From: Drechmeria coniospora
Taxonomy: Eukaryota > Ascomycota > Sordariomycetes > Hypocreales > Ophiocordycipitaceae
Reading direction: 5' to 3'
NCBI RefSeq assembly: GCF_001625195.1
Contig: NC_054390.1
Span: 7,289,222 to 7,353,221 of the forward strand
Length of the DNA stretch: 64,000 nt
A program made the position numbers and the translations under genes. This document shows positions 10,439 through 20,837 of the stretch, piece by piece; position 1 is the first letter of the stretch; the number at the start of each line of letters is the position of its first letter. Below the pieces are notes generated by a model. That model was not told the DNA's origin. It saw only the letters and a list, made by a program, of their open reading frames with translations, and did no database searches.

Positions 10439-10976
10439 GCCAGTCGGCCGCACGGCTAGCCGACGCCGCGCGGAGCGACCTTGCGACGACATTCGCGAGC
10501 CAACGATTGGGTTCCTGATGATTAGCGACTTTTGGTTACTCGGCCCTGTTTGGCTTACCTCATTTACCTACGACGACTACCCTGGCACGCCGTCGTCATA
10601 CTTTGCCCTAATTGCCCATTGTCCTGTTGGCTTTTTTTTATATTCGTCGAGCACATCAGGCCTCCTTCTGACGCTTGCCCCTATGCGACGTTCCCTGGCA
10701 GAGGACGAAATCACTCTTCCCCGTCGTCGCAGCTGTGATGAGGAGTTCAAACTCGGAACACGGGCTGGGCGTTGCACAACTTTTGACACCCCGCAGCCTC
10801 GCTGCTGCTCGACATAGTACCACAATATATTCGTCCTCGTGCTGCTCTGGTGGCTGGACCTGTACGTGTTATTGAAACTAGGGTAGCCGAGCCAAAGCTG
10901 TCATGGGGAGGTGGCAACGTCAAGGGTCAGAACATATTTGCGCAACGGTTCCCCCTCCGAGCCGCAGGCAAGGCCA
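10439..10976. other. Convergent intergenic region between ERG12 and the APH-like gene
   Basis: Holds the 3' ends of two convergent genes. No additional gene, repeat or RNA can be supported in it. Confidence 0.5.
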
Positions 10977-12062
10977 TCAAACACCCAAATGCGTCATTGC
11001 CTTCTCAATCTTCGCACGCCAGCCAGCAATCTTGCCCCCCTTGGCTCCTCGGGGACACACGTCGACCAAGGCACGACAGTGCGTCACGACAGTCCAGACG
11101 TCCTCCACTTCCTTCTCGGCTTCCCACCACCTCTTCACACCCTTCCGCTCGAGCACTTGCTCAAAGAAGCGCCACATTCGCTCCTTTTCCTTCGTCTGCA
11201 CGGCCGGATCCTCGTCTGTCCACGGGTGCAGAAAGGCGCGGACTGGATCCCAGCGCAGAGCAGGCACGACGCCGGCAAACTCCCAGTCGAGAATGGCGGT
11301 GACGGTGCCGTCGGGCAAGGCCATGATGTTGGCGTGGTGGAGGTCCTTGTGTGCGAGGATGAGGCGTGACCGGCAAAGGCTGGTGAGTGTGGGGAGGAGG
11401 GCGATGAGGTTGCGAATGCGTGGCACCAGGTCTGCCAACCAGCTGAGCGTCGGGTGAACCGAGATGCCGTGGATGGCGCATTGGAGATAGGCCTCGGCGA
11501 AGTCGGCGTGGGAGTCGAACGGTCCTTGCGGGTTCAGCCGGTCGAAGCTTTCCCTCGGCCAAATCTCCTCCATGTCGGGACCCATCCAAAAGGTGTCCTC
11601 GAGCAGGCGGCCCGGCACCACGTGGCCGTCACCATCCATGCTCAAGCCTCCCACGTGCTTCCATTCGACCGAGTTGAGCTGGATGAGCATGTCGGCCAGC
11701 TGCTCGACGAGATGGCGCTTGGCTTTCTCACTCATGGACGAGTACATCCTGTCGACGCTGCAGCCGGGGATGCATTCGAGCAATGTATACTCGCGCCCGA
11801 TGGGATTTTCGTCCGTCACGTCGTACCGCACGATGGTAGGCACGGGGATCGTCGTATTTTCGGCTAGCCACTTCATCGTCGCCACCTCGTTGGTCGACTT
11901 TATTCGAGGAATCTGGCTGCCAGAGAGCCGCAAGATGAACGGGCCTAGGGAAGAGCTCGAGTCGAACTGCACCATGTAGATGGTGTGGAAGTTGGCCGTG
12001 ACTTGCATCCGCTCGACGGTCAAGGGCGGCGGCATGCCCAGTGACGTGAACAAGTCGTTCAT
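10977..12062 (-). CDS. APH-family (aminoglycoside phosphotransferase fold) kinase-like protein
   Basis: Uninterrupted frame of 361 aa with the protein-kinase-like fold typical of the many fungal APH proteins (Pfam APH). N-terminal lobe: FHTIYMVQF...GPFILRLSG, then NEVATMKWLAENTTIPVPTIV, the usual APH beta3-helix-C pattern, followed by the hinge-like YTLLECIPG. The catalytic loop is LILAHKDLHHANIMA (HxDLxxxN; Asp is the base) and the metal-binding segment is VTAILDWEFAGVVP (DWE in place of DFG). The C-terminus is helical. The substrate is unknown; fungal members are generally not antibiotic-resistance enzymes, so that name should not be carried over. ATG 12062 is the first in frame. Convergent with ERG12. 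Confidence 0.85.
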   Translation of the reverse strand: MNDLFTSLGMPPPLTVERMQVTANFHTIYMVQFDSSSSLGPFILRLSGSQIPRIKSTNEVATMKWLAENTTIPVPTIVRYDVTDENPIGREYTLLECIPGCSVDRMYSSMSEKAKRHLVEQLADMLIQLNSVEWKHVGGLSMDGDGHVVPGRLLEDTFWMGPDMEEIWPRESFDRLNPQGPFDSHADFAEAYLQCAIHGISVHPTLSWLADLVPRIRNLIALLPTLTSLCRSRLILAHKDLHHANIMALPDGTVTAILDWEFAGVVPALRWDPVRAFLHPWTDEDPAVQTKEKERMWRFFEQVLERKGVKRWWEAEKEVEDVWTVVTHCRALVDVCPRGAKGGKIAGWRAKIEKAMTHLGV

Positions 12063-12343
12063 CCCTCACCGGGAGAGGGGATCGGGTGCGTGTGATGCGG
12101 CTGCGAATGCGAGCAAGATCGGCCGTTAGTTTGGCCTACACCTACACGTGCGAGCCGATGGGGATTCGTGACGGCGTCGAAGGAATGTCTTGTGGAAAGG
12201 ACTTTGGCATCTTAATCCCTCAGAGGATGCCATAATTGGGATGGACAACTGTGAGACGCAAACGCACCTGCCTAGGACTCGCAGACCAATAAAAGCAAGT
12301 GCACCTGCAACGTCGGGTCACGCCTTCTTCGCCGCTTCAGCTT

Positions 12344-12406
12344 GTCCCGACCCGTCACAGGGACCCGCAGTCCCGGGTCGCGGACCGGGACCGGGGCCCG
12401 GTCCCC
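12344..12406. repeat. GC-rich near-palindromic segment
   Basis: Alternating GGGACC/GGTCCC and CCCGGG words make several nested inverted repeats; the core GGGACCGGGGCCCGGTCC at about 12387-12404 is almost self-complementary. It could form a stable hairpin. No function can be read from it. Confidence 0.7.
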
Positions 12407-12761
12407 ACCTCGGCTGCCGGCCCCCAGTACCCCGGTATGTGTAGATGATAATAACTGTCGGCATCATAAGCATGCGTGTTCTTCAGGAACACAGAGCGCC
12501 TAGGCCCACGCAAAGCCACGTCGGAGATGAAGCGAATCTGCCTAGGTAGGCTGTGGACGTCTGCGGCGTTTGCACCCGGACAATCCCGTCACCTAGCCTG
12601 CCCCCTTTGCAGCACACGACTCTCAGACGGTAGATAGGCTCTATTGGGGTGGCAATTGGTGCACTCTCAAGCGTAACGGCGAACGAAGGGGAAAACTAAC
12701 AATTTGCACCAGCATCGCTGAGAAACCTTTTGAGGATGGTGGTATAAGGGTAATTATCTAT

Positions 12762-12762
<1 letters not shown>

Positions 12763-12801
<39 letters not shown>
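12763..12801 (+). repeat. (TAG)n microsatellite
   Basis: Thirteen uninterrupted TAG triplets, just downstream of the stop codon of the leftward gene (CTA on that strand). Confidence 0.97.
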
Positions 12802-12867
12802 ATTCATCACTCATACACATACACGCACACGCACGCACGCACGCTAAAATGATGATGAAGCCAGCCA

Positions 12868-14346
12868 TCATGCCTCGGCTATTCGCACAATCTCGCACAG
12901 GCTCCTCACAAAGAGCATATCGGCCTCTCCGGCGTCGGCAATGTCGTCCTTGTCGGCCATGAGGCGCGCAGTGGCAACGAGCCGCGTGATGCACTGCAGC
13001 AGCCCCCCCTGCATGTCCTGGGCCGTTTCGGGCGCACTGAGGCGCTTGCGGCCGAGGCCGAGCAGGCTGGCCGCCTTCTTGGGAATTTCGTCGTCTCCGG
13101 AGGAGTTTGCAAGTACGCAGACGTAGTTGTAGGCGACAATGTGGGCGTAGAGGGCGTCGCAGACGTAGTCGGAGCAGCAGCCGAAGACGTTCTTGAGAGG
13201 CTCCCACGGTCGGCCGCTAGCAAGGTCCAGGCGCGACTCGGGACGGCGAACGACCTTGCGCCAGAGCGAGCGCCTCGACGTCTCGCGGAGCTCGGGCTGG
13301 CGCGCCTTTTTCGAGTACGTGCGGATGGTATCGACGGTGAGGCTAGACGAGAGGAGCATCGTCTCCGGGAAGCAGGAAATCGACACCCGCAGCGTCTCCA
13401 TCGTGTCGGGAGGGAGGGGCACGACGCGGCTAAGGTCATCGTTCAGGGGCAGCGGCTGGAGGCTGCTGTTGAGCCACGACTGCACGCTTGGCACGCTGCG
13501 GAGGCTGACGAAGCTCGGGGCGGTAGGGACGGCGGGGATGGTGGAGACGATGGGTGACGGAAGGTGAGGTTGCGTGTGTGAGGACATGATGGATGGTGCC
13601 TGCACGTCGAGTGCTTGCGGCCGCGGTGGCTGAGGCAGCTGCGGCGGCATCTGGGTATATTTTGTAGGTGATGGCGAGGGTGAAGGAATGGGTGAGGTGT
13701 ACGTGTTTGGTATCCTCGGTATCTCGATGGCAAGCTTCGCACGGCGGCGAGGGAAGGCATAGCCGGTGGAGGCGGGCCGGTCGGTCAGCGGTATTCTCGA
13801 TGGTGATGCACCGACAGAGTGCGACTTGCGACGAGTGCTCCTCCGGAGGCGAGGATCTTCGTCGTCCGAATCGTCGATCCAGCTGCCATGGCGGTCAGCG
13901 ACCTTGGAGGGCCTCCAGTTCGTCGAGGCGACCGAGGTCGGGGCCGTCATGAGCGACTCGCGCCGGCGACAGGAAAACGAAGGCGCCGTCGAGCTCGAGT
14001 CGGACTCGTGCTCGTCAAAGGCCGAGGCCTCCTCGATGACGCCGAGCATGCGCGAGACGGGCCTCGCGGAATAGGCGAGCGAGGTGATGGGCGTGCCGGC
14101 CGTCATGTTTTTGGCTGTGAAGAGGTCGGACGAGATCTCGAGATCGCGGGCGAGAAGTTCGGGAAAGTCGACAGGTTCCCCTTCGTCGAAGGGATCGACC
14201 TCTTCGTGAACGTCGAGCATCGAGGCCATGCCGAGGTTAGAATTGGACAACCGCAAGGGCATCAGGGCTTTCATGCTCGAGACGGAACGTCGTGGGCGGT
14301 CTGACGGAGGGTGGATGGTTGCCAGAGTGCTACTTCGGCAGGGCAT
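12868..14346 (-). CDS. Ser/Pro-rich conserved filamentous-fungal protein, unknown function
   Basis: Single uninterrupted frame of 492 aa. I do not recognise a named family. Residues about 1-120 are acidic and Ser-rich (VHEEVDPFDEGEPVDFPELL; the FDEHESDSSS cluster). Residues about 130-290 are basic and Ser/Pro-rich, with DDSDDEDPRLRRSTRRKS and a PSPSPSPTKYTQMPPQLPQP stretch. The C-terminal 200 residues look globular and helical (SLWRKVVRRPESRLDL, FGCCSDYVCDALYAHIVAYN, LLQCITRLVATARLMA, VRSLCEIVRIAEA). That ordered C-terminus and the lack of internal stops across 1.5 kb support a real gene. It might be a nuclear or regulatory protein, but nothing decisive is visible. Confidence 0.7.
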   Translation of the reverse strand: MPCRSSTLATIHPPSDRPRRSVSSMKALMPLRLSNSNLGMASMLDVHEEVDPFDEGEPVDFPELLARDLEISSDLFTAKNMTAGTPITSLAYSARPVSRMLGVIEEASAFDEHESDSSSTAPSFSCRRRESLMTAPTSVASTNWRPSKVADRHGSWIDDSDDEDPRLRRSTRRKSHSVGASPSRIPLTDRPASTGYAFPRRRAKLAIEIPRIPNTYTSPIPSPSPSPTKYTQMPPQLPQPPRPQALDVQAPSIMSSHTQPHLPSPIVSTIPAVPTAPSFVSLRSVPSVQSWLNSSLQPLPLNDDLSRVVPLPPDTMETLRVSISCFPETMLLSSSLTVDTIRTYSKKARQPELRETSRRSLWRKVVRRPESRLDLASGRPWEPLKNVFGCCSDYVCDALYAHIVAYNYVCVLANSSGDDEIPKKAASLLGLGRKRLSAPETAQDMQGGLLQCITRLVATARLMADKDDIADAGEADMLFVRSLCEIVRIAEA

Positions 14347-16455
14347 GGCTCGTTATATCCAAGACGCGCAGGTTGAAACAAGCCCCGAAGGGCAAGTTGC
14401 ACTTGGGACGAGGGCATTATAGATTATCTGCGGCGCCGTCACTTGCCAGAGCAGGGTTGGGCAGAATAAGCAAAGACAGGACAGTGCGCAAAAGCAAGGT
14501 CTAGCCGCTGTGGGAAGTCTTGTCTGGCTCGTGTGGTGGGTGGTGCAGCATCGTGTGGGTTGGCCTGGCTTGTGTCTCGTCCGGCTCATCGTCTCCAGTC
14601 GCTCCTTAGACACGGCTGACCTCCCCCCCCCCCCCCCTTTTCCGGATCGGCCTTTATTCATTCATTGGACTGCGTGAGACGCGATGAGCGGCGAGTGCCG
14701 GTATCGAACTGAGCCGTGAGTTTGCGCTGCTCGTCGCTGCTCCTGCCAGCTGGCGAGGGAGGCGATATGCCAACCAAACAGGCTGCAGCTTGCTTGCTTG
14801 CTCGTCCGGATGGATCGACGCAGGCAGAAATCTCTGTTCCTCGAATGCCACATGGCACCATGATGCGGGGTGACGCGAGGCTCCATTTTCAACCAGGCCT
14901 ACCCGGCTCGTATCTGCACTTGTACGCTGGCCACGAGTGCGTTATGGGTCACCGAACAGCGCACATCGTACGGAGTACACTTACCTGTACATGGGCCAGC
15001 GTGTGTACCTACTCGTGCATGTTGTAATAGCGGGTGGGCTGCATCTGCAATTACTGTACTTACTTCCGCCGTACGCGTAAGGGAACTTGAAGTACGGTCA
15101 CAAGCACTGCTGAAGACAGCAGGGAGGCCGCAGGGAGGTCCATCAGGGAGGGTCCGGACGTGGTGCCTCAGGGAGAGTGGAAAAAGCAAGCAACGTCACC
15201 GAGCCCACTAGAACGGGCAGAGCAGCGGGTCAAGCAGAAAGGACTCCGTTGGAGCAAGGCCCTTGTGCCGTCGAAATTCCTTCTTGCGACTCGTGCTTCC
15301 AGATTCGAAATGAGCTTGCGAGACCCTCGGCTCCTGTTGTCGAGGGTTGGAGCTTCGAGGCTTCGTGTCAGGCCCAAGCCAAGAATCTGATCCATGGTGC
15401 GCTATCGACCGATTATGGAGAAGGATGATGGAGAACGAGATGACGGGACGGCTGGAGAGGACCGCTGAATCCCTCCAGGCACTAGGACTCCTGACTCCGT
15501 ACAATGCTCGTCCGCGTCATTGCGGATAGGCGAATGGAAGATTCTGACGATTTCCCCGCCGCCTGATGGATGGCCCGAGCGCGCTAAGATAGTGGCCAAG
15601 GTGGCGCTCGTCGTCGTTTTTTCTTTTTTTGTTTCTTCCGCGACGCGCCCCATAGAAACCGAATTGCTCGTTGATCCATCTTTACCCCCGCTGGGAATCA
15701 ACCATCGGTCATAAAGCATGATGCTGCACCCGGTGCTGCATGACTACTGCCACATCACTGCCACAAGCTTGTCGGGTCTGAACCCTTGATTGCAAGAACA
15801 TGTACTCGTACTAATAGGTTGTAGGTGTACTTAAGTGTGGAGGGCAGTACGCTAGTATTTTTATTCGTGTCTGTCACCACTTTTTTTCTTTCCCTTGTCT
15901 TGCTTGTTCGTTTTTCCGCCCGATGCTGGACACAAGTCAATGCTGGATCTCGTGTGGCTGCGATCCGAGCGAGCGGAATAGACAGAAATACCTCCGTAGT
16001 GTAAATGCCTCGCTCTAGTGTTGTCGATCGACGAGTTTGATGAAGTAGGTGTGATTTGGGTATTATTTACAGCGAACTTTGCGTCTTGAAGCCTTGCTGC
16101 CTATCTTGTATTAGCCTTCTCTACTAGTACCGATGTGCAGCCACTGTAAGTACGTCGTCACACTTGTACCGAATTGCAGTCAGGTAAGTACCTACCAATT
16201 ACGTACGCCCTGGCGATTGGCGCTCGTGGTGGGGGTAACATTCAACTGCATCCTGCTGCTGCTGGTATCTTATCTGCTGGTTATTTTTTCTTGTCAACGG
16301 ATTTGGAGCACCGACAACGGACCTCCGACTACTGATAAATCCCACATTCGACTCGGACCCAATCGGCAATCAGCTCCTTCAGACTCGCTACGACGTGAGA
16401 AAGCATACGAAAGCCCGTGAAGCAGAGTGCCGGAGCCGGAGTAGCCAACGGCCAA
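14347..16455. other. Intergenic region between the Ser/Pro-rich gene and IPI3
   Basis: Divergent spacing of 2.1 kb. Several 60-110-codon frames occur on both strands, but none shows a signal peptide, family motif or sensible splice partners. It holds a 15-C run at 14623-14637 and isolated TACGGAGTAC/ACTCCGTAC words near 14967 and 15496. No RNA gene was recognised. Confidence 0.5.
14623..14637 (+). repeat. Poly-C run (15 C)
   Basis: Fifteen consecutive C residues followed by TTTT, within the likely 5' region of the leftward Ser/Pro-rich gene. Confidence 0.95.
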
Positions 16456-17628
16456 ATGGAAGACCTCGTGTCGTCCGTTTGTGGTCCGCCCCTCGCCCCG
16501 AATACGTCAGTGGCCAAGGACGTGGGCATCTACACCCACGCCATCGCCCCATGGACCGTCAAGGCATCCCTCAAGAAGAGCGTTGCGCCGGTCAACGGCA
16601 TCGCCGTTAGCGGCACCCACGTTTTTGCCGCTCAGGACGGCAAGGCCCAGGTGTACGTCTATTCGCGTCAGCGGGCAACCCAGGAGGCTTCCGTCTCCTT
16701 CCAGGAGCGCATCCGTTGCGTCACGCTCGCCGGGGATGTCCTCGTCCTCGGTACCGTTGAAGGACGACTCATCCTCTGGGAGGTCAACACCGGCCGTCAG
16801 GTTGCCACACCGCCCTGCCACGTGCAGGCCGTGAGCTGCCTCGCCGCCACCGGCTACCACCTGCTGTCGGCCAGCGACGACTCCAACATCAATGTCTGGT
16901 CGCTGCTGCAGCTTCTCGAGCTCGGCGGCGAACCGGGCGAGCCCGAACGTACGCTGTCGAACCACCGGGGTGCCATCACCGGGCTGGTCGTCGGCCCGAG
17001 CACGAACGCCGACACGAGCCTCTGCGTGTCGACGAGCAGGGATAAGACGTGCATCCTGTGGAATTACCAGACCGGCGAGGTATTGAGAACCTTGCTCTTC
17101 CCGGCTGCGCCGCTGTGCCTCTCTCTCGACCCCTGCGCGAGAGCGCTCTTCGTCGGCGCCGAGGACCGAGGCCTGTACCTCGTCGAGCTGTTTGGCGACA
17201 AGCCGCTGTTGGGTTCGCGCGCGGCCGAGCTGGCCTCGATCGTCGTTCAAGTCACCTCGCCGCTCGGCGTCGCAGACGAGGACGCAGGCGTGCCGTCCTG
17301 CGTCGCCGTCGGCTACGACGGCACCTCGGTCTACACTGGACACTCGCGAGGCAAGATTCTGCGATGGTGGTTGATCGACAGCGGACACGCAGCAGAGATG
17401 GCCAACTTGAACGCGTCCGTCACGAACTTGACCTTTGTGCCGGCACAGCCAACCGAACCGCTCCGCAGGACGGTAAACGTGGTGAAGCCTAACCACGCGC
17501 AAAGACAGTACGCCATGACGGTCCAGCTGGATGGCGACCTAGACAGTGCGAGTACCTTTGCCGAAAAGCTTGCCACCACCGGCCTCGGTCCGTTCCTTGA
17601 CGCCCTCGCTTCCGAACAGGACTTGTAG
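16456..17628 (+). CDS. IPI3: Pre-rRNA-processing protein IPI3 (Rix1 complex WD40 protein)
   Basis: WD40 beta-propeller subunit of the nuclear Rix1 (IPI1-IPI2-IPI3) complex, which acts in ITS2 processing and pre-60S maturation. Single exon, 390 aa from the first ATG in frame; the start MEDLVSSVCGPPLAPNT fits the family N-terminus (xxFxSAICGPPL). Further IPI3-like segments are KDVGIYTHAIAP, VFAAQDGKAQVYVYSRQR, DVLVLGTVEGRLILWE, PCHVQAVSCLAATGYHLLSA, SDDSNINVWSLLQLLE, STSRDKTCILWNYQTG and LCLSLDPCARALFVG. The last segment before the C-terminus (DGTSVYTGHSRGKILRWW) is the final blade. Length is slightly short of yeast Ipi3 (about 555 aa) but normal for filamentous fungi. High confidence on identity. 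Confidence 0.93.
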   Translation: MEDLVSSVCGPPLAPNTSVAKDVGIYTHAIAPWTVKASLKKSVAPVNGIAVSGTHVFAAQDGKAQVYVYSRQRATQEASVSFQERIRCVTLAGDVLVLGTVEGRLILWEVNTGRQVATPPCHVQAVSCLAATGYHLLSASDDSNINVWSLLQLLELGGEPGEPERTLSNHRGAITGLVVGPSTNADTSLCVSTSRDKTCILWNYQTGEVLRTLLFPAAPLCLSLDPCARALFVGAEDRGLYLVELFGDKPLLGSRAAELASIVVQVTSPLGVADEDAGVPSCVAVGYDGTSVYTGHSRGKILRWWLIDSGHAAEMANLNASVTNLTFVPAQPTEPLRRTVNVVKPNHAQRQYAMTVQLDGDLDSASTFAEKLATTGLGPFLDALASEQDL

Positions 17629-19893
17629 TGGGAACATGGCCTCGTCGCCAGCCAACGATGGAATGCACGGAACGCGGAAAAGCCCTTCCAGCCACGATAC
17701 GCAACACAGTTCCCATGCCGTCTCAGCCCAGCCGGCCATCTATTAATAGGGTACGGCGCGATTCGTTACCCGAGCCTTGGAATGTTCCCGCTTCCACAGC
17801 ATTGCGTTCACAAACCACCTACGTAAGCTCCAGAGACAACCACAAAGCATGGAGCGCACTGTCCGGCATTTGCACGCCTCCTCGGACGCTGCGAATTTTT
17901 TCTGACCCCGTCGGCAATTACCGCCGCGGCACCGCAAGGTGCCGAAATGCCAATAGGAAAGGAGCCATTCCCGGCTGGGCGATACTGAAGGCGGCGCCAC
18001 TGCGTGCCCTGAAGCCACTCCGGACAGGGGCGACGCCACAGGGAGCCCTGCTGCGACGAAGGGATCTCGCTTGCAGTTGTTGCAGGTAAATGACCGTCCA
18101 GAATGCAGACGGAAGAGCCTGGAGATTGGGCAGGCCTGGAAACTCGAGCCGGCGCTGGTCAGCCTCCTGCCTAATTTCCCGCTTTTCTGCTGCCAACGCA
18201 AAGGGGGCCCATGGCAAGCATATACGTCAGTCCATGAAAGTGCACAGCACACGAAGGAGTCGAAGGCGATTTGAAACCAAACGCGGCGTTTGTCGCATCG
18301 CTCGGCGACTGGCGCATCCATGTGCCAGCTGCTATATACACACAAATACGTGCAACCCAAAACTCGCCTTCTCGATCCCAGTGCATCCACTCCCCAGCCG
18401 TGCCTCGTTCAACCGTTTCACTCCGTCACCGTATCCAGCCCATGATTCGCGGAGGTGACAAGAGTGGCGAGAAAGCTGATTCAGCTGTGCGATGGTGCCG
18501 TGCGTTCTCCGATCCGATGGAGGAGGCATTATGCTCGGTGCGGTGGTACGCGGGTAACTGGGTAACTGTTCACCAGGCGACACCACATCATGACTGTGTA
18601 CTTCTCTTGCTGTCAGGAAAGTCGCCCATGTAGTGTGTGGTGGTCGTGCACCTGCTCGCCGGTGAGGCTAAATCCGATTTCCCTGTCCTCTGCGCAATTC
18701 CATGGAAGGATTTATGAGCTATCTTGCCAGGCATTCCTCTGGGCGGCATCGCGGGCTCAGCTTTGAGCACGAGTGTGGAACGGCGCTGCCGACTGCACGG
18801 GTACTGATATCCATCTTGAGGCACCACATGACTGGCGACATGGATACTATGGCAAGTCGTCATGTAATTGTCAGATCCGGATTTTCATACGGGTGCGCGA
18901 GGAGATGTTGCAACTGTTAATTACCATAACTTCAAGTGTCGCTATGGGGTAAACCCTCGTTCGCATGGCTTGCGGTCGTCAGTCTGCCGGCTTGCGCGTT
19001 CTTCACTGGCCCGATGTTACAACTAGATGGAATATCGACTGGGTGGCATGACGACACCATCCTCACCCAGAGGACCGTCTCTGATGCCGATTCTTCATTT
19101 TGCTATGAGCCTCATGCAAGTACAACGCTAGTTTGGGAACCACGTACTGTAGTCGTTTCCATCGACCAAATCACCACCATTGCCCCGACTTGGGTCTGCG
19201 TTGGTCAGCACAGGATCTCCCGGCCGTGCAAAGGCATCTACGGCGCATTCGCCAACGACATGTAGACTGTTATCGCGATCATGGGTTGGCAGCAGTGCAC
19301 TAGATCAACCGACATATCACTGGCTGGAGGAGGGAGACTTGGCTCGTCGCCTCAGTTCGGTGGCTTCCACGACCCGTTTTGAGACACCATAAGCATCGGA
19401 CATGATCGTTCCAACCAGCGAGATGATGCACAAGTTACAGATGACAAAATCACAAATAGTACCTGATGCTAACGGCAACAATGGATTTGCTGGCGAGCAA
19501 TGGCCACGGACAGGACGCTGTCCATACTCAGTATCGCCGCGTTGGAAATGCAATACTTGTTGTCGTCGAGCGGGGCCGCAAGGCTACCCGCAGCGAGGGG
19601 GTCTGAACTGAAATATGAAATGCTTTTTCTTTAACAATTGGTAACCATCTGTTGAGAATCGCGACATCCAGACGTAGGTTGAACACCCCGTCCGTCATCG
19701 GCTGTGAAATAGGTGTGCCTACGTAAGTGATGTTCCGTCAGGCCGCTAGTGGCAATTTGGAGAATTATGGGTACAAGGGCCTTCCCTCGGACTTAGTCGG
19801 ACCGGACAATTGTGAGCCCGACTTGTCCAGGGCTTGGATGGATGTGGATGGAAAGGAACATATCTTGTCCTAGCATCATCATTCATCCACACA
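17629..19893. other. Intergenic region with possible degraded coding remnants
   Basis: No gene can be supported with confidence over 2.27 kb. At 18936-19265 there is a 109-codon frame with a hydrophobic start and six cysteines, but the opposite strand of the same stretch also reads like degraded protein, so neither is called. At about 19317-19553 a leftward frame has a hydrophobic segment (CDFVICNLCIISLVGTIM). The region from 18700 to 19620 is less GC-rich than neighbouring genes. Confidence 0.45.
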
Positions 19894-20308
19894 ATGTCCC
19901 TCGTCGGCGCGTTAAAGGGCGACATGCCGCAACAAGTCAGATCGCTGGTGCGTTTTCTCTCTCGCCAATGCAGTGCAGATTGAACATGGGCGCTGACCAT
20001 CAACGATGCAGTATCGCCAGCTACTACGGCAAGGCAATCAGTTTGCGGCCTACAACTTTCGCGAGTATGCCAAACGACGGACGAGAGACGCTTTTCGGGA
20101 GAATCAGAGCGTGCAGGACCCGCGTCGGGTGCAGGAGCTGGTGCAGAACGGTCTCAAGGAGCTGCAGGTCATGAAGGTGGACCGTCCTCCCGCCCTCCGT
20201 CGCATGGCGCGCGCACGAAGCTGACCTTGGCAGCGACAAACGGTGCTTGGAAAATTCTATCAGATGGATCGACTGGTAGTCGAAGGAAGCGTGTCGGTAC
20301 GTCGATGA
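19894..20308 (+). CDS. ISD11: ISD11 / LYRM4, mitochondrial Fe-S biogenesis LYR protein
   Basis: Small LYR-motif partner of the cysteine desulfurase Nfs1 in the mitochondrial matrix, required for Fe-S cluster assembly. Three exons, 19894-19947, 20012-20176 and 20234-20308, give 97 aa. Introns are 64 and 57 nt (gtgcgt...gcag, gtggac...ggcag), both phase 0. The product reads MSLVG...[22 protein letters not shown], then [31 protein letters not shown] and finally [18 protein letters not shown]. The LYR signature L-Y-R is created exactly at the first splice junction, a strong argument for that intron. Without splicing the second exon runs into an unrelated tail, which is why the gene is easy to miss. 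Length matches the family (about 90-105 aa). Confidence 0.95.
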
Positions 20309-20837
20309 TGCAACGGCCGATGCGAATACGAGTACAGCTTGCTGATGAGAACAGGGCAAGGCCAGCGGCGGCATCGTACATCGGCAAGGATAGGCCAAAC
20401 CGGAGGGACTCGTCACAGACGGCTGATTTGGCGGAAACGGGAAGGGCCAGGTCAGTGATGAGCTTGTACAGTACTTGCAGGTGTCGAGGGCTGAGTGATG
20501 ACGTGCTTTTCCCGGGTGAAATGGTACGCGGGAGACTGGAGTTGAAGGGATCAATTTTTCAAACCATGGGCGTGCACACATTTTAAAAGTACATGGCGAG
20601 CATATCAGGGCACAATCAGTAGCACTCTATCAACAAAATCGATTGATGGCTCACAAACTTCCAATCCTGCTGATTGATTTATTGTATGCTATTGACGCGT
20701 GATGAGCCATGCCCGACGCCGTTTCCTGCCGACCAAACAATAGGAGGGTGGACTGCTGAGTCAGCAGTCGTTATTCCCCATTGTCGCGACTCGGCGGTCC
20801 CATCACCCTCTTGTAAACCCTCAACCTTTACATCGTC
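20309..20837. other. Intergenic region
   Basis: Lies between ISD11 and the acidic PE-rich protein gene, both rightward. It should hold the ISD11 3' UTR and the promoter of the next gene. No repeats or other genes recognised. Confidence 0.5.

Larger units (their letters stand above)
12063..12867. other. Intergenic region with GC hairpin and microsatellites
   Basis: No gene supported. It contains a very GC-rich inverted-repeat segment at about 12344-12406, a (TAG)n array at 12763-12801 and a short CACG/CACA-rich tract at about 12812-12844, next to the 3' end of the leftward gene. Confidence 0.55.

Noticed and set aside
9125..10492. 455-codon leftward open frame opposite ERG12
   Set aside because: Shadow of mevalonate kinase; Glu/Gly/Asp-rich low-complexity translation with no motif.
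10977..12062. Aminoglycoside resistance enzyme
   Set aside because: Only the APH fold is visible; fungi carry many such proteins with unrelated or unknown substrates.
16507..17502. 331-codon leftward open frame opposite IPI3
   Set aside because: Antisense to a conserved WD40 gene; composition typical of a complementary-strand shadow.
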